Under the pieces are notes generated by a model, which made no database searches, was not told the DNA's origin, and worked only from the letters and a program-made list of their open reading frames with translations. From contig JAGATC010000008.1 in the NCBI GenBank assembly GCA_017621455.1, positions 1-64,000 of the forward strand: DNA of 64,000 bases, written 5' to 3'. Shown here one piece after another: positions 17,981 through 27,421 of this stretch; the stretch's first letter is position 1; every line of letters begins with the position of its first letter. The stretch is from Alistipes sp. (GTDB lineage: Bacteria; Bacteroidota; Bacteroidia; Bacteroidales; Rikenellaceae). The translations under genes and the position numbers were made by a program.

Positions 17981-18556
17981 CTACTCTATAAGTCGACTAT
18001 CGTTCGATAGGTCGACAAGCTCGATGTTATAGCTCTTCAGTCGCTCGGTTATGGCGCTCTTCGACGATAGCCCATAGCGCTGCTCCTCTTTCACTACCGA
18101 GCGCTCATGTAGGAGTGTTATCTGCTTCTCCTTGCGTCGGCACTCGTTGCTGGTATTCAGTGACATGAACGTAAGCATGATGCTCAAGAAGCACATGATG
18201 GCTATGGCAATGAAGTAGCGATAGTATGGTACGGTGCCGTCGGTAAGTAGTGAGCCTGTGATGATGTGCTGAACGAGGCTCTTCTCGCGGGGCTTTCTCT
18301 CTTGCTCCTCGCCACTCTGTTCACCATCACCAATCTCCTCGTCGGCCCCCTCATCAGCCTCCTTATCACTCTCTTCATCGTCCTCCTCCTGGCTACTAAC
18401 AAGCACAACCTCGCGAACGATGCGGCTACGGAGATGCTCATTATCGCTATCCTCCTTGCTCTCGCTCTCGCTCTGTTGTGTGGTAGGCTCCATGCGTCGA
18501 GTCTTGCTTACCACTACCTCTTCCTCCTCGAAGTATGTATCCTTGCGCTGGGTCAT
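17981..18556 (-). CDS. ftsL: FtsL-like division protein
   Basis: A 191-residue single-pass membrane protein. The cytoplasmic N-terminus (about 105 residues) is extremely acidic (EEDDEESDKEADEGADEEIG) and the helix is near YFIAIAIMCFLSIMLTFMSL. A short periplasmic coiled-coil region (RRKEKQITLLHERSVVKEEQ) follows. Sequence similarity to known FtsL is weak, as usual. The call rests on topology and on position between rsmH and ftsI, seven and nine bases from them. FtsL recruits FtsI/FtsW to the divisome in model bacteria. The long acidic tail is unusual compared with the roughly 120-residue proteobacterial protein. Confidence 0.75.
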   Translation of the reverse strand: MTQRKDTYFEEEEVVVSKTRRMEPTTQQSESESKEDSDNEHLRSRIVREVVLVSSQEEDDEESDKEADEGADEEIGDGEQSGEEQERKPREKSLVQHIITGSLLTDGTVPYYRYFIAIAIMCFLSIMLTFMSLNTSNECRRKEKQITLLHERSVVKEEQRYGLSSKSAITERLKSYNIELVDLSNDSRLIE

Positions 18557-18562
18557 AGCTAT

Positions 18563-19480
18563 TTAGGCGTTGTCGGTTTTTTCGGCTACGCGCAGCTTGG
18601 CGCTGCGTGAGCGTGGGTTGCGGGCAATCTCCTCGTCGGTGGGGATAATCGCCTTGCGGCTAATTAACTTAAATGGCGTTGTTGCACGACCAAAGAAGTC
18701 CTTCTCTATGCGTCCCTCAGTGTTGCCGCTGCGCATGAAGTTCTTCACTAAGCGGTCTTCGAGCGAATGGTACGACATGATTACGAGTCGTCCCTCGGGT
18801 GCTAAAAGCTTGAGGCTCTGCTCGAGTGCCATTTTGAGGGCCTCAATCTCTCCATTGAGCTCTATGCGTAGCGCCTGGAAGAGCTTCGTTAGGAACTTAG
18901 CCTCATCCTTGGGTGGTGTACATGGCTTTACCGCCTCGACAAGCTCTGCCGTGGTGGTTATGGGCTTTAAGTCGCGTGCTCGCTCTATGCAGTTTGCTAT
19001 CTTCCATGTTGTGTCCAGCTCACCATATTCTGCAAATATGCGACTTAAGGCATCATTTGTGTATGTGTTGACGATGTCGGCTGCGGTGCGACCGCCGCGT
19101 GTGTTCATGCGCATGTCGAGAAGGGCCTCGCCACGGAATGAGAAGCCGCGGTGCTTGGCGTCGAAGTGGTGCGACGATACGCCGAGGTCGGCAAGGATGC
19201 CATCTACCTGCTCTACGCCGCGCAGACGCATCGCTCCACGCACGAAGCGGAAGTTCGATGCCACGAAGGTGTGACGCTCATCGTCGGGAGCATTGGCCGC
19301 AGCATCGGGGTCTTGGTCCAACGAGTATAGGTGTCCTTTGGGGCCGAGGTGTTTAAGTATCTCGCGGGTATGTCCTCCGCCACCCATCGTGAGGTCGATG
19401 TATGTGCCGTTGGGCTTGATTGCGAGGTGCTCAATGCACTCCTCTAACATCACAGGTATGTGGTATGTTTCCGCTGCCAT
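18563..19480 (-). CDS. rsmH: 16S rRNA m4C1402 methyltransferase
   Basis: A 305-residue SAM-dependent methyltransferase (formerly MraW) that N4-methylates C1402 of 16S rRNA. Motifs are YIDLTMGGGGHT (SAM loop), LYSLDQDPDAA, ILADLGVSSHHFD, RGFSFR and the C-terminal SYHSLEDRLVKNFM. It is the first gene of the minus-strand cluster. No mraZ precedes it; upstream lies a divergent lipid gene. A weak box TATCTTCG is visible on the minus strand about 50 bases upstream. Confidence 0.97.
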   Translation of the reverse strand: MAAETYHIPVMLEECIEHLAIKPNGTYIDLTMGGGGHTREILKHLGPKGHLYSLDQDPDAAANAPDDERHTFVASNFRFVRGAMRLRGVEQVDGILADLGVSSHHFDAKHRGFSFRGEALLDMRMNTRGGRTAADIVNTYTNDALSRIFAEYGELDTTWKIANCIERARDLKPITTTAELVEAVKPCTPPKDEAKFLTKLFQALRIELNGEIEALKMALEQSLKLLAPEGRLVIMSYHSLEDRLVKNFMRSGNTEGRIEKDFFGRATTPFKLISRKAIIPTDEEIARNPRSRSAKLRVAEKTDNA

Positions 19481-19589
19481 TTTCGAGAGTGAATAGTAAT
19501 GCTTTTTACACAGTAAAAAATATCGGGACGAAGATACGAAAAAAACGCTAATTTGCCTAATTTGGACGGGGTAAAAATTTTAATGATTT

Positions 19590-20477
19590 ATGAGGGCTTC
19601 AACGAGAGGTGGTAGAGGGTTGCGCGAGGAGTTGCGCCATGCGGTTTGTGTAGGTCGCGCAACACATTGTAACGCAGATATTTATACATTTGATGGTGCT
19701 CGCTGCCCGAACCTAATGCATGAGGTGTGGCGGTTGCGTCAGCTCTCGTATGGTGGTGTTGGTGTCTCGCTTGGTGGCGATGCGGCGGGCAATCGTGCCG
19801 ATGTCGATGGCACTTGCCGACAGTTGATTGTGTGGGACGATTTGCAGTGTCAGATTGTGGGCGGCTACCGCTATACGCTATGTGCCGAGGTGGCTAAGGA
19901 GCGCCTGTCGCTGTGGCGCTATTTTACGTTTACGCCACACTTCGAGAACGACTACTTGCCGTATGCTGTGGAGCTTGGTAGGTCATTTGTATCGCCTGAT
20001 TATCAGAGTGCTTCATATCGCAATACCATCTTTGCCCTCGATGCCGTGTGGGAGGGTCTGGGTAGGGTAGTTGCTGGGGCGGATGTGCGCTATCTGTTTG
20101 GTCGTGTCACGCTCTACCCCTCGCTGGGTGTGAGGGCACGAAACCTGCTTGTTGGCTTTATGCGCTACATCTTTCCTGCGCGAAAGTTGCTGATGCGAGC
20201 ACGCCGACCTTTTGAGGCGGGTGTAAGCCGCTATCGCTGTGGTCAAATCTTCGTAGGCGAGACGTTGCAAAATAACTATAAAATTCTACTATCGCGGCTA
20301 CGTTCCATGCACCATGTTATGCCGCCGATTCTCTCTTCGTATATGCGTCTGTCACCCTCGATGCAGGCGTTCGATTGCTACCTGAATAACGATTTGGGTG
20401 ATGTTGTTGAGATGGCGATAATGCTCACTGTAGATGACTTTTACGACGATGTTAAGCGTCGATACCTCACCACCTAA
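19590..20477 (+). CDS. GNAT-type lipid N-acyltransferase (GlsB/OlsB-like)
   Basis: A 295-residue member of the hemolysin/OlsB acyltransferase group. WRYFTFTPHFENDYLPYAVELGR and then SFVSPDYQ around 110-140 correspond to the acyl-ACP binding core of ornithine-lipid and glycine-lipid N-acyltransferases. In Bacteroides, GlsB makes the mono-acylated amino acid that GlsA then O-acylates; no glsA is in this window. The enzyme is probably associated with the inner membrane face. The gene is divergent from rsmH and ends in a strong terminator shared with the convergent ROK kinase gene. Confidence 0.75.
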   Translation: MRASTRGGRGLREELRHAVCVGRATHCNADIYTFDGARCPNLMHEVWRLRQLSYGGVGVSLGGDAAGNRADVDGTCRQLIVWDDLQCQIVGGYRYTLCAEVAKERLSLWRYFTFTPHFENDYLPYAVELGRSFVSPDYQSASYRNTIFALDAVWEGLGRVVAGADVRYLFGRVTLYPSLGVRARNLLVGFMRYIFPARKLLMRARRPFEAGVSRYRCGQIFVGETLQNNYKILLSRLRSMHHVMPPILSSYMRLSPSMQAFDCYLNNDLGDVVEMAIMLTVDDFYDDVKRRYLTT

Positions 20478-20484
20478 TAAATAA

Positions 20485-20512
20485 AGCGAGAGACTGCAAA
20501 TGGTCTCTCGCT
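20485..20512. terminator. Bidirectional terminator
   Basis: AGCGAGAGAC pairs with GTCTCTCGCT over an eight-base loop. T-rich sequence follows on both strands, serving the convergent genes at 20477 and 20532. Confidence 0.85.
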
Positions 20513-20531
20513 ATTATGATGTTTTTTTTGA

Positions 20532-21560
20532 TTAGTAGTTTTCGATAACTGCCTCGAGGTGCTGTTTCCAGATAAGTGCTGCGCCACCCAAAATAGCCAC
20601 ATTCTTATCCTGAATACCGCTCATCATAAGCTTAACCTTGCCCTTGAATACGCCGAGCTGGTTCTCCTCCATATACTTGTATGTTGGGCGCATGATGTAG
20701 TCGCCAGCGTTAGCCAAGCCTCCGAAGAGGATGATAGCCTCAGGCGATGTCACTGCCGTGAGGTCGGCAAGAGCCAAGCCGAGTACCTTACCTGTGCGCT
20801 CGAATGCTTCGAGGGCGATAGGGTCGTTCTTAGCAGCAGCATCTGATAGCATCTTTGCCTCAAACTTATCATAAGGAATTGAGCGGAGCTCGCTCTCGCA
20901 TGTCATCGACGCCATAAGGTCGAAGGCTGTACGCTTGATACCCGTTGCCGAAACGTATGCTTCGAGGCAACCCTTACGGCCGCAACCGCACTGACGACCA
21001 GTCTCGCGTGAGTCGACAGCGATGTGGCCATACTCTCCAGCGAAACCGTCGTGGCCATAGACCATCTCGCCATTACATACGATGCCCGAGCCAAGACCCG
21101 TGCCGAGAGTAATCATAGCGAAGTCCTTCATGCCACGAGCATTACCGAAGACCATCTCGCCGATAGCTGCGGCATTAGCGTCGTTGGTAATCATCACCTT
21201 AGCGCCACCCATCAAGCGGCCGAGGTCCTCAACAAAGTTGAAGATACGGATTGAGTCGGGGCGAGGGTCGGCGGGATCCTCAAACTTCCAGAGGTTTGCG
21301 GGGGTCTCGATACGTCCAGAGTGGATGTTAGCGTTGGGTGCACCCACGCCAATACCGATAAGGTCGCACTCGGGCTGTGTGGCGATAAGCTCCTTCATCG
21401 CCGCTGCGAGGGTCTCGATGTATGGTTTGTAGTCATCGAAATACTTAAACTTGTCGGTTGAGATCTTGCTCTCGGCAACTACATTTCCATCCTCGTCAAC
21501 AAGACCAAAGGCCGTATTGGTGCCACCAATATCGATACCCATAGCATATTTTTTCGTCAT
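20532..21560 (-). CDS. ROK-family sugar kinase, probable glucokinase
   Basis: A 342-residue cytoplasmic kinase. The phosphate-binding start GIDIGGTNTAFG (8-19), the phosphate-2 segment ITLGTGLGSGIV and the ROK zinc motif with CGCGRKGCLEAY (about 192-203) are complete. There is no N-terminal helix-turn-helix, so it is a kinase rather than a ROK repressor. It resembles Bacteroidetes RokA-type glucokinases that phosphorylate glucose and related hexoses. A box TAACTTTG lies about 35 bases upstream. The gene is monocistronic. Confidence 0.88.
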   Translation of the reverse strand: MTKKYAMGIDIGGTNTAFGLVDEDGNVVAESKISTDKFKYFDDYKPYIETLAAAMKELIATQPECDLIGIGVGAPNANIHSGRIETPANLWKFEDPADPRPDSIRIFNFVEDLGRLMGGAKVMITNDANAAAIGEMVFGNARGMKDFAMITLGTGLGSGIVCNGEMVYGHDGFAGEYGHIAVDSRETGRQCGCGRKGCLEAYVSATGIKRTAFDLMASMTCESELRSIPYDKFEAKMLSDAAAKNDPIALEAFERTGKVLGLALADLTAVTSPEAIILFGGLANAGDYIMRPTYKYMEENQLGVFKGKVKLMMSGIQDKNVAILGGAALIWKQHLEAVIENY

Positions 21561-21589
21561 GATATTTAGGTTTTTTAAATTTAATTGGT

Positions 21590-21597
21590 CAAAGTTA
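21590..21597 (-). promoter_or_regulatory. -7 box for the ROK kinase gene
   Basis: TAACTTTG on the minus strand, about 30 bases upstream of the ATG at 21560. Confidence 0.6.
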
Positions 21598-21630
21598 CCA
21601 AAATTATTTTAATCTATGCAAAAATTTTAC

Positions 21631-21638
21631 TAATTTTG
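21631..21638 (+). promoter_or_regulatory. -7 box for the polyprenyl synthase gene
   Basis: TAATTTTG followed by GAC, the same core (CTAATTTTGAC) as at 121 and 1588. It lies 40 bases before the ATG at 21678 and rules out any start upstream of it. Confidence 0.6.
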
Positions 21639-21677
21639 ACGCATAATAACAAATATAGGCTAAAACGCATTTGTGAT

Positions 21678-22652
21678 ATGATACATACGAACGAAGAGAT
21701 ACTCGAAATGTTCGAGGCGGCATTGCAACAGGTACAGACCCCCGAGGAACCTGAGTTGCTTTATGCTCCTATCATCTACTCGATGTCGGGTGGTGGCAAG
21801 CGCTTGCGTCCTGTACTTCTGCTCATCACCACCGAGGCCTTTGGCGGCAGTGTCGATAAGGCTATGCCTGCGGCCATGGCTGTAGAGGTATTCCATAACT
21901 TCACGCTACTGCACGACGACATCATGGATAATGCTGCGGTGCGCCGCGGTAAACCCTCGGTATATGCAAAGTGGGGCGAGAATGTGGCCATCCTCTCGGG
22001 TGACGCCATGCTTATCACGGCGTACAAACTAATCTCGGGACTCGATGCCGATCGTCTACCCCGTGCCCTACAAATATTCAACGACATGGCGCTTGAGGTG
22101 TGCGAGGGTCAGCAGTACGATATGGACTTCGAGACTCAGGCTACGGTCACCGTCGAGGACTACATACAGATGATCGAGCGTAAGACTTCGGCGTTGCTCT
22201 CGGGCTCGGCGATGATTGGCGCTACGTTGGCAGGTGCCTCGGATGACGATGTTAGGAAGGTGTATCGCTTTGCCACTGAGCTCGGCCTTGCGTTCCAGCT
22301 TCAGGACGACATGCTCGACAGCTTTGGTGATGAGGCTCTTGGCAAGAAGATTGGTGGAGACATCTTAGAGGGTAAGCAGACCTTCCTCATGGTGCAGGCT
22401 ATGAGTCGTGCCTCGGCCGAGGAGCGCGAGGTGCTGCGCACAACACATAAGAGTGCTACGCTAAGCGATGCCGAGAAGATTGCTACGGTCAAGGCGCTAT
22501 ACGAGAAACTCGATGTTAAGCATGCTACCGAGCAGCAGATTGAGCTACGCTTCGAGCGTGCGTTGTCGGTGCTCGACACCCTCTCTATCGAGAAGGAGCG
22601 CACGGTACGCCTTGTGGAGTTTGCACGTAAACTTATGGGTCGTAAGAAGTAG
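21678..22652 (+). CDS. Polyprenyl diphosphate synthase
   Basis: A 324-residue trans-prenyltransferase that condenses isopentenyl diphosphate with allylic diphosphates. The two aspartate-rich motifs are LLHDDIMDNAAVRRG (first Asp at 80) and QLQDDMLDSFGD (first Asp at 210), with GGGKRLRP at 38-45. The chain length (farnesyl, geranylgeranyl, or the long menaquinone side chain) cannot be fixed from sequence. I place the start at ATG 21678 because a promoter box lies between it and the upstream in-frame codons. trhP follows after five bases. Confidence 0.93.
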   Translation: MIHTNEEILEMFEAALQQVQTPEEPELLYAPIIYSMSGGGKRLRPVLLLITTEAFGGSVDKAMPAAMAVEVFHNFTLLHDDIMDNAAVRRGKPSVYAKWGENVAILSGDAMLITAYKLISGLDADRLPRALQIFNDMALEVCEGQQYDMDFETQATVTVEDYIQMIERKTSALLSGSAMIGATLAGASDDDVRKVYRFATELGLAFQLQDDMLDSFGDEALGKKIGGDILEGKQTFLMVQAMSRASAEEREVLRTTHKSATLSDAEKIATVKALYEKLDVKHATEQQIELRFERALSVLDTLSIEKERTVRLVEFARKLMGRKK

Positions 22653-22657
22653 AAAAG

Positions 22658-23899
22658 ATGATAAAGAGAAGCGATATAGAGATTATGGCCCCTGTGGGGT
22701 CGTACGAGGCGCTGAATGCAGCCATTGCTGCGGGTGCCGATTCGGTATATTTTGGTGTTGAGCAGCTTAACATGCGTGCAGCCTCGAGTGTCAATTTCAC
22801 GCTCGATGACCTCGCCGAGATTGTTAGAACTGCCCATGCCGCAGGCGTTAAGACATACCTTACGGTAAACATCGTCATCTACGATACCGAGATGGACGTC
22901 ATGCGTGCAATCATTGATAGGGCCAAGGCTGAGGGTATCGATGCCATCATCGCCACCGATCTTGCCGCCATCCTCTACGCCCGCGAGGTGGGTATGGAGG
23001 TGCACATATCTACGCAGAGCAACATCTCCAACATCGAGGCTGCAAAGTTCTTTGCCCAGTGGGCCGATGTTGTGGTCTTGGCGCGTGAGCTCTCGCTCGA
23101 GCAGATAGCCTACATATCGAAGCAAATCGAGGAGCAGGATGTGCGTGGCCCACGTGGTGAGTTGCTCAAAATCGAGATGTTTGCCCATGGCGCTATGTGT
23201 ATGTCGATGTCAGGCAAGTGCTACCTCTCGGAGCACGAGTCGCACCACTCGGCAAATCGCGGTGCCTGCCGCCAGATATGCCGCCGTAAGTATACCATCA
23301 CCGATAAGGAGTCGGGTCAGCAGCTCGACATCGATGGCCAGTATGTGCTCTCGCCCAAGGATTTGTGTACTGTCGACTTCCTCGACACCTTTATCGAGGC
23401 GGGTGTGCGAGTGCTCAAGATTGAGGGCCGTGCCCGCGGTGGCGAGTATGTTAAGCGCGTGGTGGAGAGCTACGACGAGGCCATCAAGCTCCTCGAGCGT
23501 GGCGAGTATACGCCCGAGACCGTGGCGCCAATCAAGGAGAAGCTACGTACCGTATTTAACCGCGACTTCTGGGGTGGCTACTATGCGGCAAAGACCATGG
23601 TCGAGCATAGCCAGCACTACGGCTCGTCGGCAACGCTCAAAAAAGTGTATATGGGTAAGGTTACCAACTACTTCAAGCGCATCGGCGTAGCTGAGGTCTT
23701 GGTAGAGGCGTGCGAGGTGATGGAGGGTGACGACCTACTATTTATGGGTGAGAAGACTGGTGTTGTGGAGCAGAAGGCCCTCGGCATTATGCTCAACGAG
23801 AAGCCTGCGGATAGTGCCAAGCAGGGCGACTACATCTCGCTCAAGACCGAGCAGGAGGTGCGTCGAGGTGATAAGGTCTACAAGGAGGTGGAACGATAA
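22658..23899 (+). CDS. trhP: Peptidase-U32-family tRNA hydroxylation protein (TrhP/YegQ-like)
   Basis: A 413-residue U32-family protein. It has an N-terminal TIM-barrel-like half (IEIMAPVGSYEALNAAIAAG) and the U32 signature IEMFAHGAMCMSMSGKCYLS near 170-190, with a Cys cluster continuing as ACRQICRRKY. Members of the YegQ/TrhP branch help hydroxylate U34 of tRNAs (ho5U) using prephenate; older annotations call them collagenase-like proteases. A C-terminal beta domain follows. Its stop codon overlaps the left arm of an inverted repeat. Confidence 0.85.
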   Translation: MIKRSDIEIMAPVGSYEALNAAIAAGADSVYFGVEQLNMRAASSVNFTLDDLAEIVRTAHAAGVKTYLTVNIVIYDTEMDVMRAIIDRAKAEGIDAIIATDLAAILYAREVGMEVHISTQSNISNIEAAKFFAQWADVVVLARELSLEQIAYISKQIEEQDVRGPRGELLKIEMFAHGAMCMSMSGKCYLSEHESHHSANRGACRQICRRKYTITDKESGQQLDIDGQYVLSPKDLCTVDFLDTFIEAGVRVLKIEGRARGGEYVKRVVESYDEAIKLLERGEYTPETVAPIKEKLRTVFNRDFWGGYYAAKTMVEHSQHYGSSATLKKVYMGKVTNYFKRIGVAEVLVEACEVMEGDDLLFMGEKTGVVEQKALGIMLNEKPADSAKQGDYISLKTEQEVRRGDKVYKEVER

Positions 23900-24026
23900 T
23901 TTGTTGTGATAAGGCATCATCTACTGCCGCTAACGAAATATGTTGTCAATGGGCAGTACGCCCAAGTACAGCCCATCGACGCCAATTTCGCCGAGCGTTG
24001 TATCTAATGCCTTCTGACAACAAATT
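23898..24026. repeat. Nested inverted repeat filling the trhP-pepP gap
   Basis: The outer arms 23898-23916 and 24008-24026 match at 17 of 19 positions. Inside, CGAAAT near 23954 finds ATTTCG near 23987, and ATGGGC finds GCCCAT around a GTAC core. The whole 129 bases fold as one rod. It may be a terminator/attenuator or the relic of a small mobile element. The left arm includes the trhP stop codon. Confidence 0.6.
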
Positions 24027-24090
24027 AGGCGTTTTCTTGTGATAAAGGAATACGAAAAATAAAATATAACAAACTAAAACTACAATAACT

Positions 24091-25485
24091 ATGTTCGCAA
24101 AAGAGACTTACATTGGCCGTCGTGCCGAGTTGGCCCGCAGAGTGGGTAAGGGACTTATTCTTCTTCCTGCAAACCCTGAGGTGCCCAACAACTATCCAAA
24201 TAACACTTACTACTACCGTCAGGACTCGACGTTCCGCTACTACTTCGGCCTTGATGTGCCCTCGCTCATAGGTCTTATCGACGCTGAGTCGGGTGAGGCT
24301 ATGCTCTTCGGTGACGACTTCACCGTGGAGGATATCATCTGGACAGGTCCTATGCCTACCATCGCCGACCAGGCTCGCGAGGTTGGCGTGGAGAAGAGCT
24401 ATGCTCGCAACGCCATCCGCGACATCCTCCGCAAGGCTATCGAGCAGAACCGCCCTGTGCACTACCTGCCTCCCTACCGTGCAGAGCTTAAGATTGAGGT
24501 TGCCGACTGGTTGGGAATCCGCCTCGGCATGCTTCACGAGCGTAAGTCTCTCGACCTTATGTTTGCCGTAGCAGAGATGCGCGAGAAGAAGTCGGCAGAG
24601 GAGATTGAGGCATTGGAGCGTGCCTTTAAGATTGGCTACCAGATGCACATGACCGCTATGCGTATGTGTCGTCCTGGCGTTGTTGAGCGCGAGATTGCCG
24701 GCCGCGTTGAGGGCATCGCTAAGTCGTACGGTCAGGGTGTGTCGTTCCCTACAATCGTGACACAGCATGGTGAGATTCTCCATAACCACAACCACGATGG
24801 TGTCTTGGAGTCGGGTCGCTTGTTGTTGGTAGATGGTGGTGGCGAGTCGGTTGAGGGCTACTGCTCAGACCACACTCGTACCTACCCCGTAAATGGTAAG
24901 TTTACCGACGTGCAGCGCGACATCTACAACATCGTGCTCCGCGCACATAGCGAGGTTAAGGATATGATTAAGCCCGGCACTATGTATCCCGAGATTCACA
25001 AGGCGGCATATATGTCGTTGGCAGAGGGCTTGAAGGGTGTGGGTCTCATCAAGTCTACCCCCGAGGTGGCTGTTGAGGCTGGCGCTATGTATATGTTTAT
25101 GCCTCACGGCCTTGGCCACGGCATGGGTATGGATGTTCACGACTGCGAGAATATCGGCGAGCGTTCGTTCGACTTCTCAACTGTTTTGGAGCGTGCCCAG
25201 AAGTCGGCAACCTGCGTGCATCGCGCCACTTGGCGTGTAGAGCCAGGCACCGTGATGTCGGACGAGCCAGGCATCTACTTCATCCCCGCACTTATCGACA
25301 AGATGCGCTCGGAGGGTAAGTTCGAGGGTATCGTAGACTATGCAGCCCTCGATAAGTTCCGCACATTTGGCGGTATCCGCATCGAGGACGATGTATTGGT
25401 TACCGAGAGCGGTAGCCGCTTTATTGGCGACAAACTCTTGCCCCTCACCGTCGAGGAGCTCGAGGCCGTTGTAGGTAAGGAGTAG
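24091..25485 (+). CDS. pepP: Aminopeptidase P family metallopeptidase (Xaa-Pro)
   Basis: A 464-residue two-domain enzyme with a creatinase-like N-terminal domain and a C-terminal pita-bread domain (from about 180). The metal ligands are present: VDGGGESVEGYCSDHTRTY (two Asp), HGLGHGMGMDVHD (His), DEPGIYF (Glu) and GGIRIEDDVLV (Glu). It removes N-terminal residues preceding proline and acts in the cytoplasm with two Mn ions in known members. The gene stands alone between an inverted-repeat element and a weak terminator. Confidence 0.92.
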   Translation: MFAKETYIGRRAELARRVGKGLILLPANPEVPNNYPNNTYYYRQDSTFRYYFGLDVPSLIGLIDAESGEAMLFGDDFTVEDIIWTGPMPTIADQAREVGVEKSYARNAIRDILRKAIEQNRPVHYLPPYRAELKIEVADWLGIRLGMLHERKSLDLMFAVAEMREKKSAEEIEALERAFKIGYQMHMTAMRMCRPGVVEREIAGRVEGIAKSYGQGVSFPTIVTQHGEILHNHNHDGVLESGRLLLVDGGGESVEGYCSDHTRTYPVNGKFTDVQRDIYNIVLRAHSEVKDMIKPGTMYPEIHKAAYMSLAEGLKGVGLIKSTPEVAVEAGAMYMFMPHGLGHGMGMDVHDCENIGERSFDFSTVLERAQKSATCVHRATWRVEPGTVMSDEPGIYFIPALIDKMRSEGKFEGIVDYAALDKFRTFGGIRIEDDVLVTESGSRFIGDKLLPLTVEELEAVVGKE

Positions 25486-25497
25486 TTCTGATAAATG

Positions 25498-25534
25498 TAG
25501 GGCATGTGTAACCAATGTATGGTGGCATGCCCTA
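25498..25534 (+). terminator. Possible terminator after pepP
   Basis: TAGGGCATG pairs with CATGCCCTA over a 19-base loop. Only a short T stretch follows, so termination may be weak. The remaining bases up to 25677 are AT-rich with nothing else recognised. Confidence 0.5.
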
Positions 25535-25677
25535 TTCTAAAGGATACATTATATATTAAGGCTAACAAAATATAGGTTCCCGACAGAGAAAAGTGCATTT
25601 ACCAAATATATAAGAGACTCCTATATAAGCATAAAAATATATTATAAAAATCTGAGACTAAATATCTTCTTTTTATA

Positions 25678-25685
25678 TATCTTTG
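25678..25685 (+). promoter_or_regulatory. -7 box for fhs
   Basis: TATCTTTG, 34 bases upstream of the fhs ATG. The leader ends in a purine-rich AAAGAGAGAG before the start codon. Confidence 0.75.
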
Positions 25686-25719
25686 CCACAGAATAATAAC
25701 AATAAAAACAAAGAGAGAG

Positions 25720-27390
25720 ATGAAAACAGATATTGAAATCGCAAGAGAGACCACGCTCAAGAATATTCGTGAGGTAGCCGCACAGGTCGGCTTCCCCGAT
25801 GATGAGGTATTTAACTACGGTAAGTATATCGCTAAGGTTCCCTACAAGCTAATTGACGAGAAGAAGGTTGCCAAGAACCACCTTATCCTCGTTACGGCCA
25901 TCACCGCAACAAAGGCGGGTGTAGGTAAGACCACGGTAAGCATCGGCCTCGGCATGGGTCTTAACCATATCGGCAAGAAGGCGATTATCGCCTTGCGTGA
26001 GCCCTCGCTCGGCCCCTGCTTCGGTATGAAGGGTGGCGCTACGGGTGGTGGCTACGCTCAGGTGTTGCCCTCGGAGGATATCAACCTTCACTTCACGGGT
26101 GACTTCCACGCTATCACCTCGGCAAACAACCTTATCGCAGCGTTGTTGGATAACTACCTCTACCACAACCGCTCAAAGCAGGTGGGCTTGAAGAAGGTTA
26201 TGTGGCGTCGTGTGCTCGATATGAACGACCGCTCGTTGCGTAACATCGTTTCGGGTCTTGGTGGCTCGGCTAACGGCATACCCACAGAGACTGGCTTCGA
26301 CATCACTCCCGCATCGGAGATTATGGCAATCCTCTGCCTTGCCCGCAATGTCGACGACCTCTACGCTCGTATCGGCCGCATCGTGCTTGGCGTGCGCTAC
26401 GACGACACCCCATTCACGGTCAATGACCTTGGCGTAACGGGCGCTGTTGTAGCCCTACTAAAGGATGCCATCAACCCCAACCTTGTGCAGACCACGGAGC
26501 ACAACCCCGTAATCATCCACGGTGGTCCCTTCGCGAATATCGCGCACGGCTGCAACTCGGTGATTGCCACACGTATGGCGATGACTTGGGCCGACTATAC
26601 CGTAACGGAGGCAGGTTTCGGTGCCGACCTTGGTGCCGAGAAGTTCCTCGACATCAAGTGCCGTCAGGCAGGCCTTAAGCCCGACCTTACCGTCTTGGTA
26701 GCCTCTACCCTCGCACTTAAGATGCACGGTGGCGTGCCCGAGACAGAGATTAAGCTCCCTAACGCTGAGGGCTTGAAGCAGGGCTTTGCTAATCTCGACC
26801 GCCACGTTGCTAACCTCAAGAAGTTCGGTCAGACCGTGCTTGTATGCTTCAACCGCTTCGCAAGCGATACCGACGACGAGATTGCGATGGTTATGGAGCA
26901 CTGCAAGGAGCTTGGCGTACGTTGCGTAATCAACAACGCCTATGCTGAGGGTGGCGCAGGTGCTGCAGAGTTGGCACAGGCAGCTGTTGAGCTTATCGAG
27001 ACTGAGCCTTCGCAGCCTATCAACTACGCCTACGACCTCGAGGATAGCATCAAGGAGAAGATTACGAAGGTGGCAAAGAATATCTATGGTGCCGGCTCGG
27101 TAGTCTTTGGCCCACGTGCCCAGAAGGAGATAGCTTTGTTGGAGAAGTGGGGTATGGGTAACCTGCCCGTATGTATCGCCAAGACTCAGTTCTCGTTCTC
27201 GGCAGATGCTAAGCGCTACGGCTCGGTTGAGGGCTTCGAAATCAACATCAAGGATATCGAGCTTAATGCAGGTTCTGGCTTCGTAGTAGCCCTTGCGGGT
27301 GATATTATGCGAATGCCAGGTCTTAGCAAGACTCCTCAGGCGGGCAATATCCGCTTGGCGGAGGATGGCAATGTTGAGGGTATCGTATAA
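25720..27390 (+). CDS. fhs: Formate--tetrahydrofolate ligase
   Basis: A 556-residue cytoplasmic enzyme forming 10-formyl-tetrahydrofolate from formate, THF and ATP. The ATP loop [17 protein letters not shown] covers 63-79 with GVGKTT at 67-72. [33 protein letters not shown] and the C-terminal [15 protein letters not shown] are family signatures. The length is normal. It has its own promoter and a hairpin behind it. A formate/nitrite-type channel elsewhere in the window could in principle supply or export formate, but that is speculation. Confidence 0.98.
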   Translation: MKTDIEIARETTLKNIREVAAQVGFPDDEVFNYGKYIAKVPYKLIDEKKVAKNHLILVTAITATKAGVGKTTVSIGLGMGLNHIGKKAIIALREPSLGPCFGMKGGATGGGYAQVLPSEDINLHFTGDFHAITSANNLIAALLDNYLYHNRSKQVGLKKVMWRRVLDMNDRSLRNIVSGLGGSANGIPTETGFDITPASEIMAILCLARNVDDLYARIGRIVLGVRYDDTPFTVNDLGVTGAVVALLKDAINPNLVQTTEHNPVIIHGGPFANIAHGCNSVIATRMAMTWADYTVTEAGFGADLGAEKFLDIKCRQAGLKPDLTVLVASTLALKMHGGVPETEIKLPNAEGLKQGFANLDRHVANLKKFGQTVLVCFNRFASDTDDEIAMVMEHCKELGVRCVINNAYAEGGAGAAELAQAAVELIETEPSQPINYAYDLEDSIKEKITKVAKNIYGAGSVVFGPRAQKEIALLEKWGMGNLPVCIAKTQFSFSADAKRYGSVEGFEINIKDIELNAGSGFVVALAGDIMRMPGLSKTPQAGNIRLAEDGNVEGIV

Positions 27391-27421
27391 TGCCTTCTAA
27401 CAACCAAGCTGTAAGTTATAA

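Noticed and set aside
21585-21677. An upstream start for the polyprenyl synthase gene
   Set aside because: The extra 31 codons contain the predicted promoter box and are not conserved-looking.
22301-23188. A 295-codon open frame on the minus strand
   Set aside because: It runs opposite the polyprenyl synthase and trhP genes, which have complete active-site motifs.
25535-25719. Riboswitch before fhs
   Set aside because: The region is AT-rich with no aptamer I recognise and only weak pairing.
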